From positions 1-18,665 of the forward strand of contig BTRF01000008.1 in NCBI GenBank assembly GCA_036986255.1: a DNA stretch of 18,665 nt, in the 5' to 3' direction. Source of the stretch: BTRF01 sp036986255 (GTDB lineage: Bacteria; Patescibacteriota; WWE3; 9FT-COMBO-53-11). This document shows positions 12,677-18,433 of the stretch, piece by piece. Numbering within the stretch: the stretch's first letter is position 1; every line of letters begins with the position of its first letter. The notes under the pieces are model-generated. The model worked only from the letters and a program-made list of their open reading frames with translations. It was not told where the DNA came from and did not search any database. The position numbers and the translations under genes are program-made.

Positions 12677-13624
12677 TCATCTGTGTCTTAGGTGGGCAAT
12701 GCGGGCCCGCCCGCCGTAGCCTCGGCGAAGGTGGGGAGGGCGGTACTCTGTGAGAATTACTCCGAAAGCGATGACTGCCGCGCCGATCAGGAAGGTAGTA
12801 GTGACGGCTTCCCCAAGCCAGAGATAGGCGAAGGGGGCTGCGAAGAGCGGTTCTAAATAAAGGAAGAGGGCCGCCTCCGAGGCCTCTATTTTAGATAGGC
12901 CCCAAGCGTAAGTTAGGTATGCCACGATGGAGCTCAGGAGGGACATGTAGAGCACTCCAAGGAATGCCGTAGTTGGTAGTTGGTAAATAGTAGTTAGGAA
13001 GCTGGGACTCTCAATTAAGGCCAGGGGGATAAAGGCGAGGAAGCCCAAGATGAAGGAGGCGCTGGTGATGAGGAAGGGGGAATGGTGCTGGTAGTCCTTT
13101 TTGGAGAGGAGGGTGAAAGTAGTCCAACTGACGTTGGAAGCGAGGATGAACAGGTTTCCGATGAGATTTTCTTGGGCGAAGACTCCCCCTTCCCATACTG
13201 GCTGGAGGATGGTTATTAGCACCCCCAGGAATGCAAGGACAAGCCCGGCCTTCTCCAAATTGGTTACCTGCTCCTTGAGGAAGAGGGCTCCCCCGGCCAC
13301 GATGAAAATTGGAACGGTGGCGATGATCAGGACCGCGTCAAGGACGGTAGTCCGCTCCAGCCCTAGGAAGATTAGGGAGAGGGAGATTGTGGTCCCAAGA
13401 AGGGTGAGCAGAGAGAGGCGGGGAAGGTCGCCCCATCGGATGGGGTGCTTCTTGAGGTAGAAGTACAGGATGGGGGAGATGATAATTACGTTGATGAAGA
13501 ACCGCAGCGCCAGAAAGGCGAAAGGTTGGATATCGCGGAGGGTAACTTTAATTACCGGCCCGGCCACGCCCCAGATGATAACGGTAGTAAGGAGAGCAAG
13601 GTAGGCGAGGATTCTTTTAGTCAT
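12677..13624 (-). CDS. EamA-family (drug/metabolite) transporter
   Basis: Integral membrane transporter of 315 residues from the ATG at 13624 (a GTG directly before it is also possible). About ten hydrophobic segments form two EamA repeats. The first has WGVAGPVIKVTLRDIQPFAFLALRF and the second NVSWTTFTLLSK; the closing helices include EPLFAAPFAYLWLGE and LIGAAVIAFGVIL, both typical. The substrate cannot be predicted; family members export amino acids or metabolites. The last 21 residues (from RPPHLRRGYGG) lie after the final helix and are encoded by a palindrome-bearing repeat, so the native C-terminus has probably been replaced. It starts leaderless from TAGAAT six bases upstream. Confidence 0.9.
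   Translation of the reverse strand: MTKRILAYLALLTTVIIWGVAGPVIKVTLRDIQPFAFLALRFFINVIIISPILYFYLKKHPIRWGDLPRLSLLTLLGTTISLSLIFLGLERTTVLDAVLIIATVPIFIVAGGALFLKEQVTNLEKAGLVLAFLGVLITILQPVWEGGVFAQENLIGNLFILASNVSWTTFTLLSKKDYQHHSPFLITSASFILGFLAFIPLALIESPSFLTTIYQLPTTAFLGVLYMSLLSSIVAYLTYAWGLSKIEASEAALFLYLEPLFAAPFAYLWLGEAVTTTFLIGAAVIAFGVILTEYRPPHLRRGYGGRARIAHLRHR
12700..12740 (-). repeat. Palindromic repeat forming the EamA C-terminus
   Basis: CGCCG (12712-12716), loop TAGCCT and CGGCG (12723-12727) lie within a very G+C-rich stretch that encodes PPHLRRGYGGRA. Peptides like LRRGYGG at protein ends are a sign of this dispersed repeat type in candidate-phyla genomes (recalled, not tested). Confidence 0.5.
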
Positions 13625-13630
13625 CACGCT

Positions 13631-13636
13631 ATTCTA
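13631..13636 (-). promoter_or_regulatory. -10 element for eamA (leaderless type)
   Basis: On the minus strand TAGAAT ends six bases before the ATG at 13624. No ribosome binding site. Confidence 0.5.
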
Positions 13637-13750
13637 TCTAATAGGGGGGCTTTTGAGCCACCATTTGCAATTATGAGTGAGGCGAATGACTGTTGGTGTT
13701 GGTAGTTGTGCTGTATCGATAAATCGATTCATCGAAGAACATGATCCTTC

Positions 13751-13870
13751 AGATCACTAGCAAATTTCGCTTTGCTCATTTGGACGTAATCAAGAGATCA
13801 CTAGCAAATTTCGCTTTGCTCATTTGGACGTAATCAAGAGATCACTAGCAAATTTCGCTTTGCTCATTTG
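13751..13870 (-). repeat. Tandem array, 2.7 copies of a 44-bp unit
   Basis: Units start at 13751, 13795 and 13839, identical over the shared part. Each contains the hairpin AGCAAA, TTTCGC, TTTGCT. On the minus strand each unit opens with ATG and encodes MSKAKFA; the two complete units read MSKAKFASDLLITSK then TGA, and each stop overlaps the next ATG by four bases. The same start block forms the N-terminus of hisS at 16813-16834. The rest of this gene-free stretch (13628-13899) holds the eamA promoter, a cluster of ATCGAT words near 13716-13735 and the patatin terminator. Confidence 0.9.
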
Positions 13871-13881
13871 TGGAAAGAAAG

Positions 13882-13912
13882 AAAAAACCCGTCTGGAGGC
13901 TAGACGGGTTTT
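13882..13912 (-). terminator. Intrinsic terminator of the phosphoesterase-patatin operon
   Basis: Perfect 11-bp stem: AAAACCCGTCT (13884-13894) and AGACGGGTTTT (13902-13912), seven-base loop, followed on the minus strand by TTTTTTC. The patatin stop codon lies in its first arm. Also symmetrical enough to work weakly in the plus direction. Confidence 0.92.
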
Positions 13913-14811
13913 GGTCGATCGGATCTCAAGATCTTCTTTAAGATTTGAGAGGTCCAAACGGTCCACTTTGATCTGTGGAATTTGAGCGGTTCTTTTTTAA
14001 GTTCCCGCTTGGCTAGGGTACGTCCTAGTCGGATCAGCCGATCCGATTGGCTGTAGTCCCAGAGTGACACTCCTGGGGGTACCGTAAGCTTGAAGACGCG
14101 GACAGGAACGCCGGTTTCCCGCGCCCAGTGGATTTCCCTCTCAACCTGCCATCTGGTCATGAGTGCAATGGAGTGGTTAACGTAGGCTAACATGCCGTTT
14201 GCGTCACGCCGCACTTTGAGGTCTTCGATCCACAGTGCCACCACCTGGGTTGCCCCGCGCTCAATCGCCGTAAAGATGGGGAGCTTTGTAAAAACGCCCC
14301 CGTCAATATAGCGGTAATCACCTACCTGCCAGGGTGGCAGGAACGGGGCCATAGCTGAGGAGGACATGGCACCGTCAATGAGAAGGTCATCATCCCGGTC
14401 CCCAAAAATCCTCAGCTCACTGGTTTCCAAACACACTCCGGTGGCGTATGCCCGCACTCCGCACAAAGCTGTGAGCTCCCCGAAGGTTCTGACGTGGGGT
14501 AAGCTTTTCAGGAGAAACTGCTCAAGCAGTTTGTTGGAAAGGATGCTGTCTTTATGAGCAGCAAACCTCTTGGCGCTCGAGAGGAGGTTGGGCTTGCCAA
14601 CTTCGTGCGGTCCAGCAGATCTCCACAGCTCTTGTAGGCATTTCACGCCTTCGAGAGTTGGATTGGATGCGAGAAGCAGAGCGTTTAGCGCTCCGGCCGA
14701 TGTTCCGGAAATAAGTTCCGGCCGGAATTCGGTTTTGCTAAAAATTACCTCCAAAGCGCCGGCTTGGAGTGCTCCAAAGTTTGCTCCGCCAGATAAAACT
14801 AGAGCTTGCAT
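13900..14811 (-). CDS. Patatin-like phospholipase
   Basis: Lipid acyl hydrolase of 303 residues with a Ser-Asp dyad. The oxyanion loop is SGGANFGALQAG (7-18), the nucleophile is Ser38 in GTSAG, and the catalytic Asp is D170 in YIDGGV. The middle segment MSSSAMAPFLPP is also typical (A-S-x-A-x-P). It has no signal peptide or membrane helix, so it acts in the cytosol, at the membrane surface, or is exported by an unseen route. The basic C-terminal tail (KRELKKEPLKFHRSKW onward) could bind acidic lipid. The ATG at 14811 has AAAGGAGGG about six bases upstream. It follows a metallophosphoesterase by 18 bases and ends in a strong terminator, so the two form an operon. Bacterial patatins range from lipid turnover to toxins; the role here is open. 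Confidence 0.93.
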   Translation of the reverse strand: MQALVLSGGANFGALQAGALEVIFSKTEFRPELISGTSAGALNALLLASNPTLEGVKCLQELWRSAGPHEVGKPNLLSSAKRFAAHKDSILSNKLLEQFLLKSLPHVRTFGELTALCGVRAYATGVCLETSELRIFGDRDDDLLIDGAMSSSAMAPFLPPWQVGDYRYIDGGVFTKLPIFTAIERGATQVVALWIEDLKVRRDANGMLAYVNHSIALMTRWQVEREIHWARETGVPVRVFKLTVPPGVSLWDYSQSDRLIRLGRTLAKRELKKEPLKFHRSKWTVWTSQILKKILRSDRPKPV

Positions 14812-14829
14812 GTTTTCCCTCCTTTTGCG

Positions 14830-15489
14830 TTAGAACCTTGTATTGATTAGGTCGATGGAGTACTCGTTGACCCTAAGATATTGGGCTCGGCCCAAACCAA
14901 TGAATCCGCAGTTGGCGTACTTTACGGCCGGATCAAGCTGTGCCAGATGTGAGTGTCCGCAAACCAGCCACTGGCCGTTTGCCGACAGCTCCTTTGCCCT
15001 TTCACGCATAAGACGCGTGGATTCCCGCCCGCTGATTTCCGTCCAGCGCTCCCCAAATAGGGTCACAGGGATGACGGATGTAAAGATGAAGTCGACCCAT
15101 CCAATCAACGGTATGTTCAATATCTTGGGGTTTTTGGTAATTGGATCCGGAGCAATGCGGTGTCCGTGCTCAAGCCGCAGATTAAAAGTACCGGCCGTAA
15201 TATCCGCCGCTTCGGCCTGGCGGGTAGAGAATCGGTTTACCCGCTCATCGCACCACTCTTCCAAATCGTGGTTCCCGTAGAGGTAGATAGCATCTTTGGA
15301 CTTAAGAAGCGGGAAGAGTGCTCTCCAGGGGCTTCGTATGAACTGGTCAAAACTACAACGCATCCCATCCCAAAAGTCGCCGACGATGGCAACCTGGTCT
15401 GCGCTTCGGATGATATTTGCCAGATAGCTAAACTTCTTAGGGTTAAATCGGTGGTGCGTTAGGTGTGTGTCAGAAAACGCTACTAACAT
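14830..15489 (-). CDS. Calcineurin-like metallophosphoesterase
   Basis: Two-metal phosphoesterase of 219 residues. All family motifs are in order: SDTHL (6-10), GDFWD (37-41), GNHD (72-75), LEHGHR (106-111) and CGHSHLAQ (177-184). The layout resembles the LpxH/UDP-diacylglucosamine pyrophosphatase group, but nothing here indicates lipopolysaccharide synthesis. A hydrophobic stretch (about 123-146, IPLIGWVDFIF and following) could touch the membrane. The ATG at 15489 has GGAAAGGAG seven or so bases upstream. It is the first gene of an operon with a patatin, which suggests joint work on a phospho-lipid or glycerophosphodiester-type substrate; this is inference. Confidence 0.92.
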   Translation of the reverse strand: MLVAFSDTHLTHHRFNPKKFSYLANIIRSADQVAIVGDFWDGMRCSFDQFIRSPWRALFPLLKSKDAIYLYGNHDLEEWCDERVNRFSTRQAEAADITAGTFNLRLEHGHRIAPDPITKNPKILNIPLIGWVDFIFTSVIPVTLFGERWTEISGRESTRLMRERAKELSANGQWLVCGHSHLAQLDPAVKYANCGFIGLGRAQYLRVNEYSIDLINTRF

Positions 15490-15514
15490 GCTCTACTCCT
15501 TTCCAAAGAGGTTT

Positions 15515-15538
15515 GGACGGTCGCCTTAGGCGACCTAG
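15515..15538 (-). repeat. Dispersed repeat, copy B, in the phosphoesterase leader
   Basis: Second copy of the 24-bp element. Here it forms a perfect hairpin: GGTCGCC (15519-15525), loop TTA, GGCGACC (15529-15535). It lies in the roughly 80-base leader between promoter and ribosome binding site, where it could affect mRNA stability or translation. Confidence 0.75.
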
Positions 15539-15575
15539 ACAACCTCACTCTGTTCGATTGTTAAGGTTGGCCTTT

Positions 15576-15581
15576 ATTATA
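15576..15581 (-). promoter_or_regulatory. Promoter of the phosphoesterase-patatin operon
   Basis: Consensus TATAAT on the minus strand, 24 bases downstream of the hisS stop. The -35 is weak (ACTGCA-like at 17 bases). The start near 15569 gives a leader of about 80 bases. Confidence 0.6.
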
Positions 15582-15604
15582 ACCGATGGAATTTCCCGTG
15601 CAGT

Positions 15605-16843
15605 CTACTGGGGTTTTAGAAGGGTTAGAAGAGCGTCCTTGTCCAGGGTTTTTTGGGTTCCCTTAACTAAATCTTTTACTGTTACTTTATGGGCTTTGGC
15701 CTCTTCCGGCCCGAGGATTAAAGCGTAGGGAACACCTTTGCGGTCGGCGTACTTGAGTTGCTTGTCGAGCTTGGCTTGGGGGTCGAGGTAGAGCTCGGTT
15801 TCCACGCCGGCGGCTTGAACCTGATCAAAGAGCTCAATCGTTTGAGGCAGGAGATCCGGGGAGAATACGGTTATTAGGACTTGGGGACGGAAGGGGATTT
15901 CACTGAGGGTTTTCTTGGGGACGAAGCTCATTAGACGGTCTAGGCCGAACGATCCCCCCACGGCGGGGATCTTTTCATTGGTGAAAATCCCGATCATGTT
16001 GTCGTAGCGCCCGCCTCCTGCGATTGAGATTGTCGAGTTAGGTACCTTAACTTCAAAGACCATCCCGGTGTAGTAGTCCAGCCCGCGGGCGAGGAGGGGG
16101 TTGAATTCCCAGAGATCTTGAGGAATTCCAAAGGTGTTCAAGAGGGAGAAGATCTCTTCCAACCGGGGAGTGGGCTTCTTGTCCTGAGCTTGTCGAAGGA
16201 TTTTGTTGGCGTCAAGCTTTGCCTTGGCAAGCGCCTCTTTAACGCCGCTCTCCCCAATCTTGTCCCATTTATCTAATATTTTTACCGCTTCTGCAGGCAG
16301 GCTTTGGAAAAGGTTTCGGTCGTTGATGACGATGGTGAATTTTTGGAGTCCTAAAAGTTGGAGGACCGTGGAAAAAACGGCCAGGATCTCAGCGTCGGCG
16401 AGGGCGGAATCGACGCCCACGGTATCCACATCCACCTGCGTGAACTCGCGGTAGCGGCCGGCTTGGGGCTTCTCCGCTCGGAAGACGTCTCCGATCTGGT
16501 AGCGTTTGAAGGGGAGGGTGAGCTTCCCTTTGTTTTCGGCGATGAAGCGGGCCAGAGGGACGGTAAGGTCGTAGCGGAGGGCGGCTTCCCGGCCTCCCCG
16601 ATCCTTGAATTTGTAGATCAATTTCTCCCCCTCACCGTATTTGCCCTCTAAAAGCTCAGCGTACTCCAATGTAGGGGTTTCGAGGGGGACGAAGCCGTAG
16701 GACTTGAAGACGCTTTTGGTCAAAGAGAGAACCCGCCCTCTTTTGAGAGCTTCTTCGGGTGTGATATCGCGAAATCCTTTGAGCGTTTGGACGGCCGCCT
16801 TCTGCGACCTAGCAAATTTTGCTTTGCTCATTTGTGTTTTCAT
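15605..16843 (-). CDS. hisS: Histidyl-tRNA synthetase with repeat-derived segments
   Basis: Class II synthetase for tRNA-His, 412 residues. Motifs present: LKGFRDITPEEA, ETPTLEYAELLEGKYGEGEKLIYKF, RYDLTVPLARF, motif 2 FKRYQIGDVFRAEKPQAGRYREFTQVDVD, the histidine motifs LARGLDYYTGMVFEV and IAGGGRYDNM, then GGSFGLDRL and an anticodon-binding domain (from PQVLITVFSP). Two parts are foreign. The first 18 residues (MKTQMSKAKFARSQKAAV) come from the repeat that also makes the array at 13751. LRQAQDK (216-222), in the insertion domain, comes from a palindrome-like repeat at 16180-16201. The family usually starts a few residues before L-K-G-F-R-D. TATAAT lies 12 bases before the first ATG, and the second ATG (MSKAKFA) is a possible start. 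Confidence 0.95.
   Translation of the reverse strand: MKTQMSKAKFARSQKAAVQTLKGFRDITPEEALKRGRVLSLTKSVFKSYGFVPLETPTLEYAELLEGKYGEGEKLIYKFKDRGGREAALRYDLTVPLARFIAENKGKLTLPFKRYQIGDVFRAEKPQAGRYREFTQVDVDTVGVDSALADAEILAVFSTVLQLLGLQKFTIVINDRNLFQSLPAEAVKILDKWDKIGESGVKEALAKAKLDANKILRQAQDKKPTPRLEEIFSLLNTFGIPQDLWEFNPLLARGLDYYTGMVFEVKVPNSTISIAGGGRYDNMIGIFTNEKIPAVGGSFGLDRLMSFVPKKTLSEIPFRPQVLITVFSPDLLPQTIELFDQVQAAGVETELYLDPQAKLDKQLKYADRKGVPYALILGPEEAKAHKVTVKDLVKGTQKTLDKDALLTLLKPQ
16180..16201 (-). repeat. LRQAQDK-encoding repeat inside hisS
   Basis: On the minus strand TCCTTCGACAAGCTCAGGA. It encodes the hydrophilic peptide LRQAQDK between DANKI and KPTPRLEE. This sequence is a widespread dispersed repeat in bacterial drafts, often found between genes and sometimes in frame within them (recalled). 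Confidence 0.6.
16789..16834 (-). repeat. Dispersed repeat, copy C, joined to the MSKAKFA block at the hisS start
   Basis: The 24-bp element (16789-16812) is followed directly by 22 bases (16813-16834) matching the 44-bp array with one change (G to A). On the minus strand the joined block runs from ATG through MSKAKFARSQKAAVQ. Here two repeat types are fused in one piece and provide coding sequence. Confidence 0.8.
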
Positions 16844-16855
16844 TTTTCCAATCCA

Positions 16856-16861
16856 ATTATA
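16856..16861 (-). promoter_or_regulatory. -10 element for hisS
   Basis: Consensus TATAAT on the minus strand, 12 bases before the ATG at 16843, giving a leader of about six bases and no ribosome binding site. Confidence 0.55.
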
Positions 16862-16960
16862 TGATACACGATGGTAGAGAGGCGGCCGCGCCGATTGATC
16901 CTCTCGTCCGTCTTATAGCAAATCAACCCTAAGGGTTAAAGTGTTCTTTTTCAAAAGCCG

Positions 16961-16969
16961 TGTTAAACT
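16961..16969 (+). promoter_or_regulatory. Promoter of the 164-residue exported protein
   Basis: Extended -10 TG-T-TAAACT, the same hexamer as at 5561 and 12583. Expected start near 16976 gives a leader of about 45 bases. The -35 is weak. A small CCGCC-TCA-GGCGG hairpin lies in the leader at about 16996-17008, just before the ribosome binding site. Confidence 0.6.
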
Positions 16970-17022
16970 ATGGGATAGAAAACCTGAATTAATCCGCCTC
17001 AGGCGGGAAAGGAGAGACTAAG

Positions 17023-17517
17023 ATGAACCGCAAGTTAGTGGGTGTCTTTCTGGTGCTAGTTTTTGTGGCCGCAATTTTGGCCACCTCGACTCTGCTGACG
17101 GATGAGCCGAATGCCCTCCCCCAATCAACCCCAACACCGTTGGTTTGGGAATACCTGGAAGCTCTGGATTTCGCTCGGGCAACCTGCAAGGAGATTGTAG
17201 AGCCGAGTGTGGAGAACGCCAACGTCCTCAACACTCAAACCGATAGGTTGCTTACGCTTTCCGGGACCATGGAGCTTCGTGCTTTCAGGTCCCACGCGTG
17301 GCCTTTAGAAGGTAAGGAGGCATGTTGGGTTGTCCTGATTGGCAATGTGGGTCAAGTGTTCAATTTCCCTCAAGGGGAAGATCCTCTCGTACCGCACGTT
17401 GTTCCAGTTGGTATGGCGACGTTGGTGTTTGAGGATAACCAAGGCAGGGTGGTGAGTCTCCAGGTCATCCATGGAGATGTAGTCAGCCCTCCGGACATCC
17501 TTGGAGGTAGGGGTTGA
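17023..17517 (+). CDS. Exported protein of unknown function
   Basis: Protein of 164 residues that I do not recognise. A positively charged start (MNRK) and a hydrophobic stretch (5-25) form a signal peptide or anchor. A Pro/Thr/Ser linker (QSTPTP) follows, then a compact domain. Two cysteines, C55 and C101, are placed for a disulfide outside the membrane. WEYLEALDFARATCKEIVEP looks helical; the later part (SLQVIHGDVVSPP) looks like strands. It has a good ribosome binding site, AAAGGAGAG, six bases before the ATG at 17023, its own promoter and its own terminator, hence a single-gene unit. It leads a run of three exported proteins. Confidence 0.8.
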   Translation: MNRKLVGVFLVLVFVAAILATSTLLTDEPNALPQSTPTPLVWEYLEALDFARATCKEIVEPSVENANVLNTQTDRLLTLSGTMELRAFRSHAWPLEGKEACWVVLIGNVGQVFNFPQGEDPLVPHVVPVGMATLVFEDNQGRVVSLQVIHGDVVSPPDILGGRG

Positions 17518-17536
17518 TTCAGCCTGCATTGGACTT

Positions 17537-17573
17537 AAGGTCGGACGTTTACACGTTCCGGCCTTTCTTTTTT
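17537..17573 (+). terminator. Intrinsic terminator after the 164-residue protein
   Basis: AAGGTCGGACG and CGTTCCGGCCTT form a stem with one bulge and one G-U pair, six-base loop, followed by TCTTTTTT. Confidence 0.85.
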
Positions 17574-17598
17574 GATGCAAACCGTTTAGTTATTTAGC

Positions 17599-17604
17599 TA
17601 AAAT
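17599..17604 (+). promoter_or_regulatory. -10 element for the 236-residue protein
   Basis: TAAAAT ends seven bases before the ATG at 17612. No ribosome binding site. Transcription must start here, because a strong terminator lies directly upstream. Confidence 0.6.
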
Positions 17605-17611
17605 ACGTCTG

Positions 17612-18322
17612 ATGGTTCTAAGCACTAGAAGTAAGTTCTTAATAGGAGTAATCATTTTAGTAGAGGCCGTTCTAATTGTTGCCGGGGTAACCTATCGGCA
17701 AAATTTTAACCGGGATTTTGAATTGGTTGCCAATGAAGGATTCAACAGATCGGCCGTTCTTGATATACGTGATGAACTTTCATTCCCGACGTCTTTTACA
17801 GATATTGAGATTTGGGGTTTTCAAGTTGCTTCTACCGGAAGGGTTTATGAATACACGCTCAAGGATGCCCAAACCGGTGATGAGTTTGGGGTGGCGACGG
17901 TTTTGGATACGGTTACCCGTGATCGCGATGACCCTGACAATCTCAAACGCCTGCCTTTGGTAGTTCAGTTTTCTCTCTCCAGCGATCCGAGCCGCAACCT
18001 CATGCCCTGGGTTTCGGAGAAAGCCGCTAAGCTCAACCCCCAAGATGTAGCCGTCGGATCAGACTTTTTATCTACCGAGCGGATCGCTCAGATTTTTCCT
18101 CAGGGGGGGTCTTGGGTTTTTGTACCTCTTCTCGATCTAACCAGAGAAGAGTTGGGTCAAATTGTAGAATATATCTATTACGCGCAACGATACTACGGTG
18201 GAACTACCTACCCCGACGTTGAAAAACTTATTAAAGATTCTCCTGATAAACACGCACTTTTGGGCGAAGCCGGAAAACCCATTTTTATTCTTGCCACCTT
18301 TTCATATATGGGGCGATATTAA
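17612..18322 (+). CDS. Membrane-anchored extracytoplasmic protein, unknown function
   Basis: Protein of 236 residues not recognised as a family. RSKFLIGVIILVEAVLIVAGV (about 6-26) is a membrane anchor with positive charge inside, so the remaining 205 residues are outside the cell membrane. The body alternates strand-like segments (TDIEIWGFQVAS, RVYEYTLKDAQTG, LPLVVQFSLSSD, GSWVFVPLLDL) with a helix, LGQIVEYIYYAQRYYGG, and ends in PIFILATFSYMGRY. It contains no cysteine and no obvious catalytic motif. Unlike its two neighbours it is leaderless. A lipoprotein gene follows after 111 bases under a separate promoter. Confidence 0.78.
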   Translation: MVLSTRSKFLIGVIILVEAVLIVAGVTYRQNFNRDFELVANEGFNRSAVLDIRDELSFPTSFTDIEIWGFQVASTGRVYEYTLKDAQTGDEFGVATVLDTVTRDRDDPDNLKRLPLVVQFSLSSDPSRNLMPWVSEKAAKLNPQDVAVGSDFLSTERIAQIFPQGGSWVFVPLLDLTREELGQIVEYIYYAQRYYGGTTYPDVEKLIKDSPDKHALLGEAGKPIFILATFSYMGRY

Positions 18323-18376
18323 GGAACCGCCTCTTTAAATTAATTTATTTTCTTTTTGCTTATCACCCCTGGTCTC

Positions 18377-18385
18377 TGATATACT
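18377..18385 (+). promoter_or_regulatory. Promoter of the lipoprotein gene
   Basis: Extended -10 TG-A-TATACT, with TTGCTT 18 bases upstream (18356-18361) as -35. The leader is about 40 bases and ends in GAAAGGAGGG six bases before the ATG. Confidence 0.65.
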
Positions 18386-18433
18386 ATAAGACAAAGAATT
18401 AACACTTAAGAACCCTTGAAAGGAGGGAAAGAG

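Noticed and set aside
13445..13705. Plus-strand frame of 86 codons over the eamA start
   Set aside because: Antisense to eamA; polar low-complexity product without start signals.
13751..13870. CRISPR array
   Set aside because: The 44-bp units are identical end to end with no variable spacers and no cas genes nearby.
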